DNA of 64,000 bases, taken from NCBI GenBank assembly GCA_965227455.1, contig OZ245752.1, forward strand, positions 4,278,001 through 4,342,000, in the 5' to 3' direction. Both the position numbers and the translations under genes were made by a program. Below the pieces are notes generated by a model, which worked only from the letters and a program-made list of their open reading frames with translations, did no database searches and had not been told where the DNA came from. The DNA comes from JABDIP01 sp965227455. GTDB lineage: Bacteria > Pseudomonadota > Alphaproteobacteria > DSM-16000 > Inquilinaceae. This document shows positions 27,024-38,466 of this stretch, in pieces (position 1 is the stretch's first letter; each line of letters begins with the position of its first letter).

Positions 27024-28223
27024 TCAGTCGCCGCTCTGCGCCGTCTTCTCGGGCGGCGCAGGTCCCGTGAACCGGCTGTCCGCCGCCCGGCGCCTCGCAA
27101 CCTCGTCGAAGCGCTCGCGCAGTTCCGGGACACGCTTGGCCAGGTCCTGGAAATCCGGCGCCTCCAGGACCAGGAACTGGCAATGGGATAAGGTCGTGAT
27201 GGTGGCGTTGCGGCGGTCCAGGCCGGACAGCAGCGACATCTCGCCGAAGAACTCACCGGGCCCGAGATCGACCGAGCCATGCGGCAGGTCGACCTCGACC
27301 TGGCCCTGCACGATGAAATACAGCGCCATGCCCTCTTCGCCGCGGCGGACCACCGTATAGCGGTCGGGCGCCGTCATCGGCGTCAGCAGGGCTGCGATCT
27401 CGGCCAGGATCACCGGGTCCAGGCCGTGGAACACCGGCACCTTGGCAACCCGCGCCACGGTGACCACGAAATCCTGCTTGCCCAGCTCGCGGGCGAATCC
27501 GGCCGCCAGGATCGCCGTCGGCAGGGCGAAGATGCCGATGCCGAAGATCGTCACCATGGCCCCGAAGACCTTGCCCAGCGGGGTCATCGGCGTGACGTCG
27601 CCATAGCCGACCGTGGTCAGGGTCACAACGCCCCACCACATCGCTTCCGGGATGCTGCCGAACGCCTCAGGCTGGACCTCCCGCTCCAGCACATACATGA
27701 CGGAGGAGGCGATCAGCACCGCCATGCACATCAGCATGATCGCGCCCAGGATCGAGCGTGATTCGGCCTTGAACACGGCGCCCAGGGACCTCAGGGCCGG
27801 CGAATAGCGGGTGATCTTCAGCAGCCGGATCAGCCTGACCATTCGCAGGATGCGCAGATCCACCGGTATCAGGAAGTAGAGGTAGAACGGCAGTACCGCC
27901 AGCAGGTCGACGATCGCCATCGGCGTCACCGCATAGCGCAGCCGGCCCCGTACCGGGTGGCGGTAATCGTGCCGGCGATCCTCCACGCAGGACCATAGCC
28001 TGAGGGCATATTCGACGGTGAAGATGGCCACCGAAACCAGCTCGATCCCCAGGAACCATGCGCTGTAGCGCGCGCTCCAGCCGGGCAGGGTCTCCAGCAC
28101 GACCGCTGCCACGTTCAGCAGGATCAGCGTGCACAGCACCACATCGGTGGCCAGGAACAGGCCGCCATGCTTGCGCTGGCCGTCCAGCATTTCATGAACG
28201 TAGAGTCGGGTGGAAATCCGCAT
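27024..28223 (-). CDS. Cyclic-nucleotide-gated potassium channel (MlotiK1-like)
   Basis: 399 residues. Six transmembrane segments: S1-S3 in the first ~110 residues, an S4 with regularly spaced Arg (RILRMVRLIRLLKITRYS), then the pore with the K+ filter TVGYGD at about 203-208 and S6. A cyclic-nucleotide-binding domain follows (about 275-380) with the phosphate-binding cassette GEFFGEMSLLSGLDRRNATI, including the Glu and Arg that hold the nucleotide. Length and arrangement equal the prokaryotic CNG channels. The start at 28223 is the first Met before S1; no strong ribosome binding site is visible. It is divergent from dnaN and convergent with the deaminase-like gene. Confidence 0.9.
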   Translation of the reverse strand: MRISTRLYVHEMLDGQRKHGGLFLATDVVLCTLILLNVAAVVLETLPGWSARYSAWFLGIELVSVAIFTVEYALRLWSCVEDRRHDYRHPVRGRLRYAVTPMAIVDLLAVLPFYLYFLIPVDLRILRMVRLIRLLKITRYSPALRSLGAVFKAESRSILGAIMLMCMAVLIASSVMYVLEREVQPEAFGSIPEAMWWGVVTLTTVGYGDVTPMTPLGKVFGAMVTIFGIGIFALPTAILAAGFARELGKQDFVVTVARVAKVPVFHGLDPVILAEIAALLTPMTAPDRYTVVRRGEEGMALYFIVQGQVEVDLPHGSVDLGPGEFFGEMSLLSGLDRRNATITTLSHCQFLVLEAPDFQDLAKRVPELRERFDEVARRRAADSRFTGPAPPEKTAQSGD

Positions 28224-28299
28224 GCAAATGCCGTCCGGTCTCGGCCGTCCCGATAGGGTCCCGCGCCCGGCCGCCGAGCCGCGAAAACTGTTAGGGGAC

Positions 28300-28327
28300 G
28301 GGGCGCTTTGGTCTATACTAGCGCCCC
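28300..28327 (+). promoter_or_regulatory. Candidate dnaN promoter inside a perfect dyad
   Basis: TATACT at 28314-28319 is a good -10, with a poor -35 (TTAGGG at 28291-28296, 17 bases away). It lies between GGGGCGCT (28300-28307) and AGCGCCCC (28320-28327), an exact 8-bp inverted repeat. The dyad could be an operator, or a hairpin if transcribed from elsewhere. The remaining 28328-28442 is the leader to the dnaN ATG. Confidence 0.4.
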
Positions 28328-28442
28328 GCCCGGTTCGGCGGCCAAGAGTATCACAAACAAGCAAAAGCCGGCTCGGCGACCAGCCTGGCACCCGATGCTC
28401 CAGGCCGCAGCTCCAAACGCCGATGATGATGAAGCAGCCCAT

Positions 28443-29561
28443 ATGAAACTGACGATCGAACGCGCCGCTCTCATGAAGGGCCTCGGCCATGTGCAAAGCG
28501 TGGTCGAGAGGCGGAACACGATCCCCATCCTGTCCAATGTGCTGATGCGGGCCGAGAGCGGAACGCTGGGTCTGACCGCCACCGACATGGATGTGGAGAT
28601 CGTCGAATCGGTCCCCGCCGAGGTGCACACCGCCGGCGCCACCACGGTGCCCGCCCACACCATGCACGACATCGTCCGCAAGCTTCCGGACGGCAGCCAG
28701 GTGGAGCTGGAAGTCAGCGGCGATTCGGGATCCATGACGCTCAGGGCCGGGCGCTCGACCTTCCGGCTGGGCTGCCTGCCGGTGGAGGATTTCCCCTCCA
28801 TGTCCGGCGGCGACCTGCCGGTGAAATTCGGGCTTTCGGCCGGCGATCTGCGCATGCTGATCGACCGCACCCGTTTCGCCATCTCCACCGAGGAGACGCG
28901 CTACTACCTGAACGGCATCTACCTGCATGCCGGCGAGGCCGATGACGTGACCGTGCTGCGCGCCGTCGCCACCGACGGCCATCGCCTGGCCCGGGTGGAG
29001 ATGCCGCTGCCTGACGGGGCGCAGGGCATGCCGGGGGTCATCGTGCCGCGCAAGACCACCGCCGAGCTGCGCAAGCTGGCCGACGAGACCGCCGAGGATA
29101 TCGACGTCCAGCTCAGCGACACCAAGGTCCGCTTCGCCTTCGACAGCGTGGTGCTGACCTCCAAGCTGATCGACGGCACCTTCCCGGACTATGAGCGCGT
29201 TATCCCGTCGGACAACGACAAGACCATGGAGGTCGATGCCGGCACCTTCGCCGAGGCGGTCGACCGGGTCTCCACCATCTCCACCGAGAAGAGCCGGGCG
29301 GTGAAGCTGGGCATCTCCGAGGGCGCTCTGGTGCTGTCGGCCACCAGCGCCGACCAGGGCAGTGCCACCGAGGAGGTGGAGGTGGTCTATGGCGGCCCGG
29401 CCATGGAGATCGGCTTCAACTCCAGCTATCTGCTGGACATCACCCGGCAGATCGAAGGCGACGGCGCGCGCTTCGTCCTCAAGGACGCCGGCTCCCCGAC
29501 CATCATCCGCGATGTCGCCGACGGCAGCGCACTCTATGTGCTGATGCCGATGCGCGTGTGA
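28443..29561 (+). CDS. dnaN: DNA polymerase III beta sliding clamp
   Basis: 372 residues, the usual length. It forms the ring that tethers polymerase III to DNA. It starts MKLTIERAALMKGLGHVQSVVE and shows the three-domain clamp pattern with RRNTIPILSNVLM near residue 22, FPDYERVIP near 245 and the conserved end YVLMPMRV. The frame is open upstream to 28308, but MKLTIER is the family start. It begins the dnaN-recF-gyrB block. dnaA, its usual upstream neighbour, is 27 kb away. Confidence 0.98.
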   Translation: MKLTIERAALMKGLGHVQSVVERRNTIPILSNVLMRAESGTLGLTATDMDVEIVESVPAEVHTAGATTVPAHTMHDIVRKLPDGSQVELEVSGDSGSMTLRAGRSTFRLGCLPVEDFPSMSGGDLPVKFGLSAGDLRMLIDRTRFAISTEETRYYLNGIYLHAGEADDVTVLRAVATDGHRLARVEMPLPDGAQGMPGVIVPRKTTAELRKLADETAEDIDVQLSDTKVRFAFDSVVLTSKLIDGTFPDYERVIPSDNDKTMEVDAGTFAEAVDRVSTISTEKSRAVKLGISEGALVLSATSADQGSATEEVEVVYGGPAMEIGFNSSYLLDITRQIEGDGARFVLKDAGSPTIIRDVADGSALYVLMPMRV

Positions 29562-29583
29562 CCCGCTCCTGGCGCACGCGCCG

Positions 29584-30795
29584 ATGGGATACCAGGCACA
29601 GATCGCGAGCATGACCGACGGTGCGGCACACCCGGCGCCGGCGTCGCTGAATGTGCGGCGCCTGACCGTCACCCAGTTCCGCTGCTATGAGCGGGCGCGG
29701 GTGGAGAGCGACGGGCGGCCCGTGGTGCTGACCGGCCCGAACGGCGCCGGCAAGACCAACCTGCTGGAAGCCCTGTCCTTCCTGGCCCCGGGGCGCGGGC
29801 TGCGCCGGGCCGCCCTGGCCGATGTCGGCCGCCGGCAGGCGCCGGCGGGCAGCGCCTGGGCCATCGCCGCCGAGCTCGAGACGCCGGCCGGACCGGTCTC
29901 GATCGGCACCGGGCTCGACCCGGCGGCGGCGGAGACCGGCGGCAGCCGCCGGCTGGTGCGCATCGACGGCCGGCCGGCAGAGAGCCAGTCGGCTCTCGGG
30001 GCTCATGTGGCGCTGACCTGGCTGACCCCGCAGCTCGACCGGCTTTTCCTGGAGGGATCGGGCAATCGCCGGCGGTTCCTCGACCGGCTGGTGTTCAACT
30101 TCCATCCCGACCATGCCGGCCACCTGACCGCCTATGAGCAGGCGCTGAGGGAACGGGCCCGGCTGCTCAAGGACGGCCGCCCGGATCCCGCCTGGCTCGA
30201 CGCGCTGGAGGACGGCATGGCCGCCGACGCCGTCGCCATCGCCGCCGCCCGGCGCGAGATGGTGGAGCGGCTGCGCGCCGCCGACAGCGTGGCCGAGTTC
30301 GGCGCGGGCGGGGACGATCTCTTCCCGCGCGCCGATCTCGACCTCTCAGGTGCGGTGGAGGGCTGGCTGGCCGAAGACCCGGCCCTGGCGGTCGAGGACC
30401 GGTTCCGCGCCCGGCTCAAGGAAACCCGGCCAATCGACGCAGTCGCCGGCGGTGCCGCCGACGGGCCGCATCGCGGCGATCTGCTGGTGCGCCATGCCGG
30501 CAAGGATCTGCCGGCCGCCGATTGCTCCACCGGCGAGCAGAAGGCGCTGCTGATCGGCATCGTGCTGGCCAATGCGAGGCTGCTGACGGCCGAGCGCGGC
30601 GCACCGCCGCTGCTGCTGCTGGACGAGATCGCCGCCCATCTGGACCGCCGCCGCAGGGCGGCGCTGTTCGAGGAGATCGTGGCGCTGGGCGCCCAGGCTT
30701 GGCTGACCGGCACCGATCCGGAGCTGTTCGCCGCCCTCGGCGACCGAGCCCAACATTTCACCGTCGAAGACGGTCGGATCGGCAGGGCCGGATGA
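29584..30795 (+). CDS. recF: DNA replication and repair protein RecF
   Basis: SMC-like ATPase that helps RecOR load RecA at gaps. Walker A GPNGAGKTNLLEALSFL (about residues 50-66), the RecF-type FLEGSGNRRRFLDRLVF, signature STGEQKALLIGIVLANARLL and Walker B LLLLDEIAAHLDRRRR are all present. The ATG at 29611 (MTDGAAHPAP) is an alternative start; neither has a clear ribosome binding site. It follows dnaN by 22 bases and precedes gyrB, the common order. Confidence 0.95.
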   Translation: MGYQAQIASMTDGAAHPAPASLNVRRLTVTQFRCYERARVESDGRPVVLTGPNGAGKTNLLEALSFLAPGRGLRRAALADVGRRQAPAGSAWAIAAELETPAGPVSIGTGLDPAAAETGGSRRLVRIDGRPAESQSALGAHVALTWLTPQLDRLFLEGSGNRRRFLDRLVFNFHPDHAGHLTAYEQALRERARLLKDGRPDPAWLDALEDGMAADAVAIAAARREMVERLRAADSVAEFGAGGDDLFPRADLDLSGAVEGWLAEDPALAVEDRFRARLKETRPIDAVAGGAADGPHRGDLLVRHAGKDLPAADCSTGEQKALLIGIVLANARLLTAERGAPPLLLLDEIAAHLDRRRRAALFEEIVALGAQAWLTGTDPELFAALGDRAQHFTVEDGRIGRAG

Positions 30796-30893
30796 GCGCC
30801 CATGGCAATCGCGACAGTGTTTGGCCCCAATTCTCGGTGAAAACGACCCCCGGCCGCTCGGTTCCCGACGGCCTGATATGAAAGAAAGACCCC

Positions 30894-33311
<2,418 letters not shown>

Positions 33312-33337
33312 CGCGATCTTCGATCAAGTCTTGGCAA

Positions 33338-33483
33338 GCCCCCTCACCCTCCCAACGCTTCGCGTCGGGTCCCTCCCTCTCCCGCAAGGGGAGAGGGGCT
33401 TTGTTCCAGGATGCTGCGGATTGACCCCTCTCCCCTCGCGGGAGAGGGAGGGGCCCGCGCAAAGCGTGAGAGGGTGAGGGGGC
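33338..33483. repeat. Palindromic intergenic element after gyrB
   Basis: Outer arms GCCCCCTCACCCTC at the left end and GAGGGTGAGGGGGC at the right end enclose further C/T- and A/G-rich inverted segments (CCCTCTCCC, GGGAGAGGG). The whole can fold into one long imperfect hairpin. The element at 51550-51672 is of the same general type. The rest of the gap, 33484-33685, holds nothing evident. Confidence 0.75.
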
Positions 33484-33685
33484 TAAGAGAATCTCATGGC
33501 ACACCTCGTCCATTGGCACGCCGCTTCACCCCGCCGTAACGGCTTCGTGAATCGCCATTAATCCGATTGTTGCCGATCATCGCCAGACTGGGGGCCTAGT
33601 CTGCCGGTTGACCCCGCGAGTGCCGGTCCTTCAGGCTGGCCCGTGCGGCGCGATTTGGCGCGGCAAGGCATGCGAACGCAAGACG

Positions 33686-34384
33686 ATGACGGACGACAAC
33701 GTCGCGCAGAACGAGGCGGAGGACCGCTCCGCTCCCTGGATTGCCAGGATGGTCGGGCTCTGCCTGGCCTGCGTCGCGGTGCTCGGAGTGCTCGCCTACG
33801 GCCTCTGGCATGCGCTGGACCTCGGCAATGTCGAGATGTCGCTGGAGCATATCGAGGCGCTGATCCGCTCCTGGGGCATGTGGGCCGCCGTCGGCTCGAT
33901 CGTCATCATGATCCTGCATTCCTTCGTGCCGCTGCCGGCGGAGATCATCGCCATGGCCAATGGCATGGTGTTCGGCGGCTTCTGGGGCATCGTCCTGACC
34001 TGGGTCGGCGCCATGCTGGGCGCGATCATCTCCTTCGCGCTCGCCCGCTGGCTCGGCCAGCCGCTGGTGCGGCGGGTGATGCCGGCCCGGCACTGGGAGG
34101 CGCTGCAGAGCTGGGAGGCGGACCAGGGGGCCGCGGCGCTGCTGATGGCCCGGCTGATCCCGGTCATCTCGTTCAACCTGATCAACTACGCGGCCGGCCT
34201 GGCCGGAGTGAAATGGCCGGTCTTCCTGTGGACCACGGCCATCGGCATCCTGCCCTTGACCATCCTCAGCGTGATCCTCGGCCACCAGCTGGTCGACGCC
34301 CCGATCTGGGTGTGGATCCTGGTCGCGATCGCCCTCGTCGCCCTGTGGATCGGCACCCGCCGCTGGCGCCGCCGCACGGCCTGA
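33686..34384 (+). CDS. VTT/DedA-like (TVP38/TMEM64 family) membrane protein
   Basis: 232 residues from the ATG at 33686; the frame is open further upstream, but the sequence there lacks coding character. Hydrophobic segments: one near residues 23-43, then the VTT domain with SFVPLPAEIIAMANGMVFGG, a glycine-rich GIVLTWVGAMLGAIISFALAR, and ARLIPVISFNLINYAAGLAG typical of TVP38/TMEM64 proteins, ending in a last helix and an Arg-rich tail. Such proteins are implicated in lipid handling in membranes; the substrate here is unknown. Monocistronic, flanked by repeats. Confidence 0.85.
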   Translation: MTDDNVAQNEAEDRSAPWIARMVGLCLACVAVLGVLAYGLWHALDLGNVEMSLEHIEALIRSWGMWAAVGSIVIMILHSFVPLPAEIIAMANGMVFGGFWGIVLTWVGAMLGAIISFALARWLGQPLVRRVMPARHWEALQSWEADQGAAALLMARLIPVISFNLINYAAGLAGVKWPVFLWTTAIGILPLTILSVILGHQLVDAPIWVWILVAIALVALWIGTRRWRRRTA

Positions 34385-34410
34385 CCGTCGGTTTGCATGG
34401 GTGATTTGAA

Positions 34411-34604
34411 CTACAGAGACACAGAGGCGCAGAGAACCAAACAAGCCAACAACATTCCGTCATTCCCGCGAATGCGGGAATCCAGATTTCGTATCGGTAA
34501 TGGCTGCACGGCCTGGGACGCTGGATTCCCGCTTTCGCGGGAATGACGACAGTCATTTTCTTCTTGGTTCTCTGTGCCTCTGTGTCTCTGTGTCTCTGTG
34601 GTTC
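34411..34604. repeat. Nested palindromic element before the PBP gene
   Basis: Outer inverted arms: 34411-34440 (CAGAGACACAGAGGCGCAGA) and 34564-34604, its near reverse complement rich in CTCTGTG. Inside sits a second element with arms 34459-34485 and 34521-34547 of the GTCATTCCCGCG...GCGGGAATCCAG type. Both families recur at 36749-36933. It fills most of the 321-base gap between the flanking genes. Confidence 0.8.
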
Positions 34605-34705
34605 AATCCCGGAGGCCTTGGCACCGCCTCGAGCCAGCGGCCGGTTTCTTCAAATCGCCGCATTTCTCCACAAGATTGCGCCGAATTCATAAGACCATAA
34701 AGGTC

Positions 34706-36733
34706 ATGGGGACCCGTCGCACAATGTCGTCACGAAACGGCTCGCTGTCTCGCCGCGCCCGCCGCGCGGTCAGCCGTACGCTCAGCCGCGCCAAGCCCAG
34801 CCCACGCCGGTCGTCGCGCCGTCGCACGCCGTCGCGGCGCGGCCGGCGCCGGGGCGTGCCGGCGACCTGGCGGCGGGTGCTGAAATGGGGCGCCTACGCG
34901 GTCGGCGGCGGCACCCTGATGCTGATGGCGATCACCGCCTGGCTGGTCTTCACGCTGCCCGATTTCGAAGACGCCGTTGTTCCCGACCGACGGCCCGTGG
35001 TGATGCTGCTGGCCGCCAATGGCGCACCGGTGCATCGCTTCGGCGATCTGCAGGGCGACCGGGTCGGCCTGGAGGAGATGCCGGACCACCTGATCCAGGC
35101 GGTGCTGGCGACCGAGGACCGGCGCTTCTACTGGCATCTCGGCATCGATCCGATCGGCATCGCCCGCGCGATGGTGGCCAATATCCGGGCCGGCCGGCTG
35201 GTCCAGGGCGGCTCGACCATCACCCAGCAGCTCGCCAAGAACCTCTTCCTGACGCCGGACCGCACCCTGCGCCGCAAGGCCCAGGAGGCGCTGCTGGCCA
35301 TGTGGCTGGAGCTGCGCTTCAGCAAGGACGAGATCCTCGCCGCCTATCTGAACCGGGTCTATATGGGCGCCGGCACCTATGGCGTCGACGCCGCCGCCTG
35401 GACCTATTTCGGCGTGCCGGTCACCGATATCAGCCTGGAGCAGTCGGCGATGCTGGCCGGCCTCCTCAAGGCCCCCTCCCGCTATGCCCCGACCCGCTCG
35501 CCGGAGCTGGCCCAGCAGCGCGCCGATCTGGTGCTCGCCGCCATGGTCGAGGAAGGCTATGTCAGCGCCGATCACGTGGAGCGGGTGCGCGACCTGCCGC
35601 CCCTGCCCCGGCGCCGGCCGACCGATGGTGGCGGCGGCCGCTATTTCGCCGATTGGGTCGCCGAGCGGATGTCCGATTTCGTCGGCTTCGACCAGGGCGA
35701 CCTGGTGGTGCGCACCACGCTGGACCCGGTGCTGCAGAGCTCGGCCGAGCGCATCGTGGGCAATTATCTCGAGCGCGAGGGCGGGCCCGCCGGCGTCGGT
35801 CAGGCGGCGCTGGTCGCGCTCAGCCCGGGCGGCGAGATCCGCGCCATGGTCGGCGGCCGCTCCTACGGCACCAGCCAGTTCAACCGGGCCGTCCAGGCCC
35901 TGCGCCAGCCGGGCTCGGCGTTCAAGCCGATCATCTACCTGGCCGGGCTGGAACAGGGTCTTAGGCCCGACATGCAGATTCTCGACGCCCCGATCGAGAT
36001 CGCCGGCTATGCGCCGCGCAATTTCGACGACACCTATCGCGGCTATGTCACCGCGCTCGACGCCCTGGCCAGCTCGATCAACTCCGCCTCGGTCAGGGTG
36101 CTGGACCAGGCCGGCGTCGACAACGCCATCGACGTCGCGCGCCGCCTGGGCATCACGGCCGAGTTGCGCCGCGACCTAACCCTGGCGCTCGGCTCCAGCG
36201 AGGTGACCCTGCTGGAGCTGACCTCGGCCTACGGCGCCCTGCTGCGCGACGGAAGGCCGCTCTGGCCCTACGGCATCTCGGCCATCGAGAGTATCGATGA
36301 AGGCGCCACCGTCTATTCCCGCCAGGGCGACGGGGCCGCGGAGATGATCCGGCCCTGGCATGTCTGGGAGCTGAACCGCATGCTGGAGCACGTGATGCTC
36401 TATGGCACCGGCCGCGGCGCCCAGCTCGACCGCCCGGCCGCCGGCAAGACCGGCACCAGCCAGGACAACCGCGACGCCTGGTTCGTCGGTTTCACCGCCG
36501 ATCTGATCGTCGGCGTATGGGTCGGCAATGATGACGGCGCGCCGATGAACGGCGTGTCCGGCAGCGGCCTGCCGGCGCGCATCTGGCGCGATTTCATGCT
36601 CTCCGCCCATCGCGGCGTGCCGCCCCGGCCGCTGCCCGGCGTCGGCCCGCAGACCCCGGTCGCCTCGGCCCAGCCCTCCAGCAGCGGCGGCGGCATCGGC
36701 GGCTTCCTCGACCGCCTGTTCGGCGGGAACTAG
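34706..36733 (+). CDS. Penicillin-binding protein 1A-type transglycosylase/transpeptidase
   Basis: 675 residues from the ATG at 34706 (34724 is an alternative). Bifunctional peptidoglycan synthase. Arg/Ser-rich cytoplasmic tail (about 1-57), one transmembrane helix (about 60-85), GT51 domain with the catalytic Glu of ATEDRRFYWHLGID near residue 136 and GGSTITQQLAKNLFL, then the transpeptidase domain with SxxK as GSAFKP near 402, SxN as SINSAS near 460 and KTGTS near 579. The short Gly/Ser-rich C-terminus replaces longer extensions of some PBP1 proteins. Its size suits the PBP1A/2A (MrcA/PbpC-like) group without an extra OB domain. Confidence 0.93.
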   Translation: MGTRRTMSSRNGSLSRRARRAVSRTLSRAKPSPRRSSRRRTPSRRGRRRGVPATWRRVLKWGAYAVGGGTLMLMAITAWLVFTLPDFEDAVVPDRRPVVMLLAANGAPVHRFGDLQGDRVGLEEMPDHLIQAVLATEDRRFYWHLGIDPIGIARAMVANIRAGRLVQGGSTITQQLAKNLFLTPDRTLRRKAQEALLAMWLELRFSKDEILAAYLNRVYMGAGTYGVDAAAWTYFGVPVTDISLEQSAMLAGLLKAPSRYAPTRSPELAQQRADLVLAAMVEEGYVSADHVERVRDLPPLPRRRPTDGGGGRYFADWVAERMSDFVGFDQGDLVVRTTLDPVLQSSAERIVGNYLEREGGPAGVGQAALVALSPGGEIRAMVGGRSYGTSQFNRAVQALRQPGSAFKPIIYLAGLEQGLRPDMQILDAPIEIAGYAPRNFDDTYRGYVTALDALASSINSASVRVLDQAGVDNAIDVARRLGITAELRRDLTLALGSSEVTLLELTSAYGALLRDGRPLWPYGISAIESIDEGATVYSRQGDGAAEMIRPWHVWELNRMLEHVMLYGTGRGAQLDRPAAGKTGTSQDNRDAWFVGFTADLIVGVWVGNDDGAPMNGVSGSGLPARIWRDFMLSAHRGVPPRPLPGVGPQTPVASAQPSSSGGGIGGFLDRLFGGN

Positions 36734-36748
36734 GCGGGCAGCCGAGGG

Positions 36749-36933
36749 AACCACAGAGGCACAGAGACACAGAGGGGCACCACCAGATATCTTCTATCGG
36801 GCTGCTACGGCCCGATGGCGTGTTTGTCGAACGCCCTCATTACCGTCATTCCCGCGAAAGCGGGAATCCAGTGATCCCGATCATGACGTCGGCAGGACCG
36901 TGAAGGCTGGACTCCCGCTTTCGCGGGAATGAC
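36749..36933. repeat. Palindromic elements after the PBP gene
   Basis: A single CAGAGGCACAGAGACACAGAGG arm-type block at 36749-36775, then a complete GTCATTCCCGCG-type palindrome with arms 36845-36871 and 36907-36933. Same two families as at 34411-34604, so the PBP gene is bracketed by them. Located between the PBP gene (+) and the fructosamine kinase (-), so it may act as a bidirectional terminator. Confidence 0.8.
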
Positions 36934-36982
36934 GACAGTGAGGTTTGCCGCGCCGGGAAAAACTCTCAAACCCTTTCCAGCC

Positions 36983-37837
36983 TCAGAACCCCAGACGGGT
37001 CAGCGTCGACTCGATTGGCCGGGCGTAGGACACGTCCCAATAGCGGACATGCACCAGCAGCGGGTAGATGTTGTAGAGGTCGCGCCGGATCTCGAAGAAG
37101 CCCGGTTCCAGCGTCGCCAGCTCCCGGTACCGGCGGAAGAACGGCTCGCCGAAGGTGTCGAACAACGTCGCGAAGGCCAGTTCGATCTCCGGATGGCCGC
37201 AATAGATGGCCGGGTCGATGAAGCCGGCGATGCGTCCGCCCCGGCTCAGCACATTGCCGGTCCAGATATCCCCGTGCAGCAGGGCCGGATGTGCCGGCTC
37301 GGCGATGAAGGCGTCCAGCCGCGCCGCCAGCGCCTCCAGCCGGGCGCGCAAGGCGTCCGTGACCGTGCCCTCGCGATGCCCGGCCTCGGTCATGTGCAGC
37401 AGCCGGTGATCGCGGAAGAAGTCGACCCATCGGTCACCCGGCGGATTCGGCTGCGGCAACTGCCCGATCACCGTGTCCCGTTCGTAACCGAAGCTATCGC
37501 GGGGAATGCTGTGCAGGGCCGCCAGAATCTCCGCCGCATGCTCCTGCGCCGCCGCACCCGGCGCGCCGCCGTCATGGGCGATGTAGGACATCAGCAGCAG
37601 GCCGTCATCGCCATACAGCACCTCTGGCAGAGGCAGGTCGCTCAGCCGCGCCAGCTCGTCCAGCATGTAGCGCTCATCGGCCAGATGCCCCTGCCCGGCC
37701 TTGGCGACTATGGCCTCGCCGCCCTCCAGTGTGACTTTCAGGACGGCGACGGTGGACCCGCCGGACAGCGGTTCGGCGGAGACGGCGCGGCGTCCAATGG
37801 CCGCCTCGATCCGGTCAGCGAGATCCTTGGTCAGCAT
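36983..37837 (-). CDS. Fructosamine kinase family protein
   Basis: 284 residues from the ATG at 37837 (Met codons at 37852 and 37867 are possible). Phosphorylates fructosamine/ketosamine groups of glycated proteins or small amines so that they fall off. Kinase-like fold: GGSTVAVLKVTLEGGEAIVAKAG with the ATP-binding Lys, the catalytic loop LLHGDIWTGNVL and the metal-binding FIDPAIYCGHPEIELAF, and VDFFRDHRLLHM, which is characteristic of the family. It overlaps the upstream phosphatase gene by 23 bases, so the two are likely translated together, and both could act in damage repair. Confidence 0.9.
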   Translation of the reverse strand: MLTKDLADRIEAAIGRRAVSAEPLSGGSTVAVLKVTLEGGEAIVAKAGQGHLADERYMLDELARLSDLPLPEVLYGDDGLLLMSYIAHDGGAPGAAAQEHAAEILAALHSIPRDSFGYERDTVIGQLPQPNPPGDRWVDFFRDHRLLHMTEAGHREGTVTDALRARLEALAARLDAFIAEPAHPALLHGDIWTGNVLSRGGRIAGFIDPAIYCGHPEIELAFATLFDTFGEPFFRRYRELATLEPGFFEIRRDLYNIYPLLVHVRYWDVSYARPIESTLTRLGF

Positions 37838-38297
37838 CCGCCGCCAGCGCATCCAGCAATCCCTCAACGCCGGCCTCGATCAGGTCCAGCGCGTGCTCGA
37901 AATCGGCAGTGCCGCCATACCAGGGGTCGGGCACGTCCTCAGGCATGCCGTCGCCGGCGAAGTCCATGAACAGGCGCAGCCGGTTGCGCGCATGGTTTGG
38001 CGCGATGCGCTCCAGCCGGACCAGATGGCCGCGATCCATGCCGAGGATCAGGTCGAAGGTCTCGAAATCCGCATCCGTGATGCGCCGGGCCCGGCGGTCC
38101 GGAAGGGAATAGCCGCGGGCATCGGCCGCTCGCCTGGCCCTGGAATCCGGCGGGTTGCCGTGTTCCTCGCTGCTGGTGCCGGCGCTGTCCGCCGCGACCC
38201 TGTCGGCAAGCCCGCGCTGTGCGGCACGGTGCAGGAAGACGCCCTCGGCGGTCGGAGAGCGGCAGATGTTTCCGGTGCAGACGAACAAGACGTTCAT
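37815..38297 (-). CDS. Low-molecular-weight protein-tyrosine phosphatase
   Basis: 160 residues. The P-loop VCTGNICRSPTAEG at the N-terminus gives the nucleophilic Cys7 and Arg13 (CX5R), and DPWYGG near residue 125 supplies the general-acid Asp. The length is standard. The frame extends upstream to 38504, but MNVLFVCTGNICRS is the family start. The gene lies first in a two-gene unit with the fructosamine kinase and is divergent from the GST gene. Confidence 0.93.
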   Translation of the reverse strand: MNVLFVCTGNICRSPTAEGVFLHRAAQRGLADRVAADSAGTSSEEHGNPPDSRARRAADARGYSLPDRRARRITDADFETFDLILGMDRGHLVRLERIAPNHARNRLRLFMDFAGDGMPEDVPDPWYGGTADFEHALDLIEAGVEGLLDALAADADQGSR

Positions 38298-38466
38298 GGC
38301 GAGACCCGGTGGTTCCAACGGCGGACGGCGCAACCATAGAGCCGGTCGCGGCGGGGCGGAAGCCGAACCGAGGTTTCGCTGTGAAAATCGAACGATTTCA
38401 ATATTTTGGCAGGTTTCGGCCGGTGGTTCGTCTAACCCAGCGTAACCACCAATCAGGAGAGAACCC

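Noticed and set aside
27024..29672. 882-codon open frame on the minus strand covering the channel gene and all of dnaN
   Set aside because: The part beyond 28223 is antisense to dnaN and has the His/Gly/Asp-rich look of a GC-driven shadow frame; only the channel part is a gene.
34662..34671. DnaA-box-like TTTCTCCACA as sign of an origin
   Set aside because: Single imperfect match without a cluster or AT-rich unwinding region.
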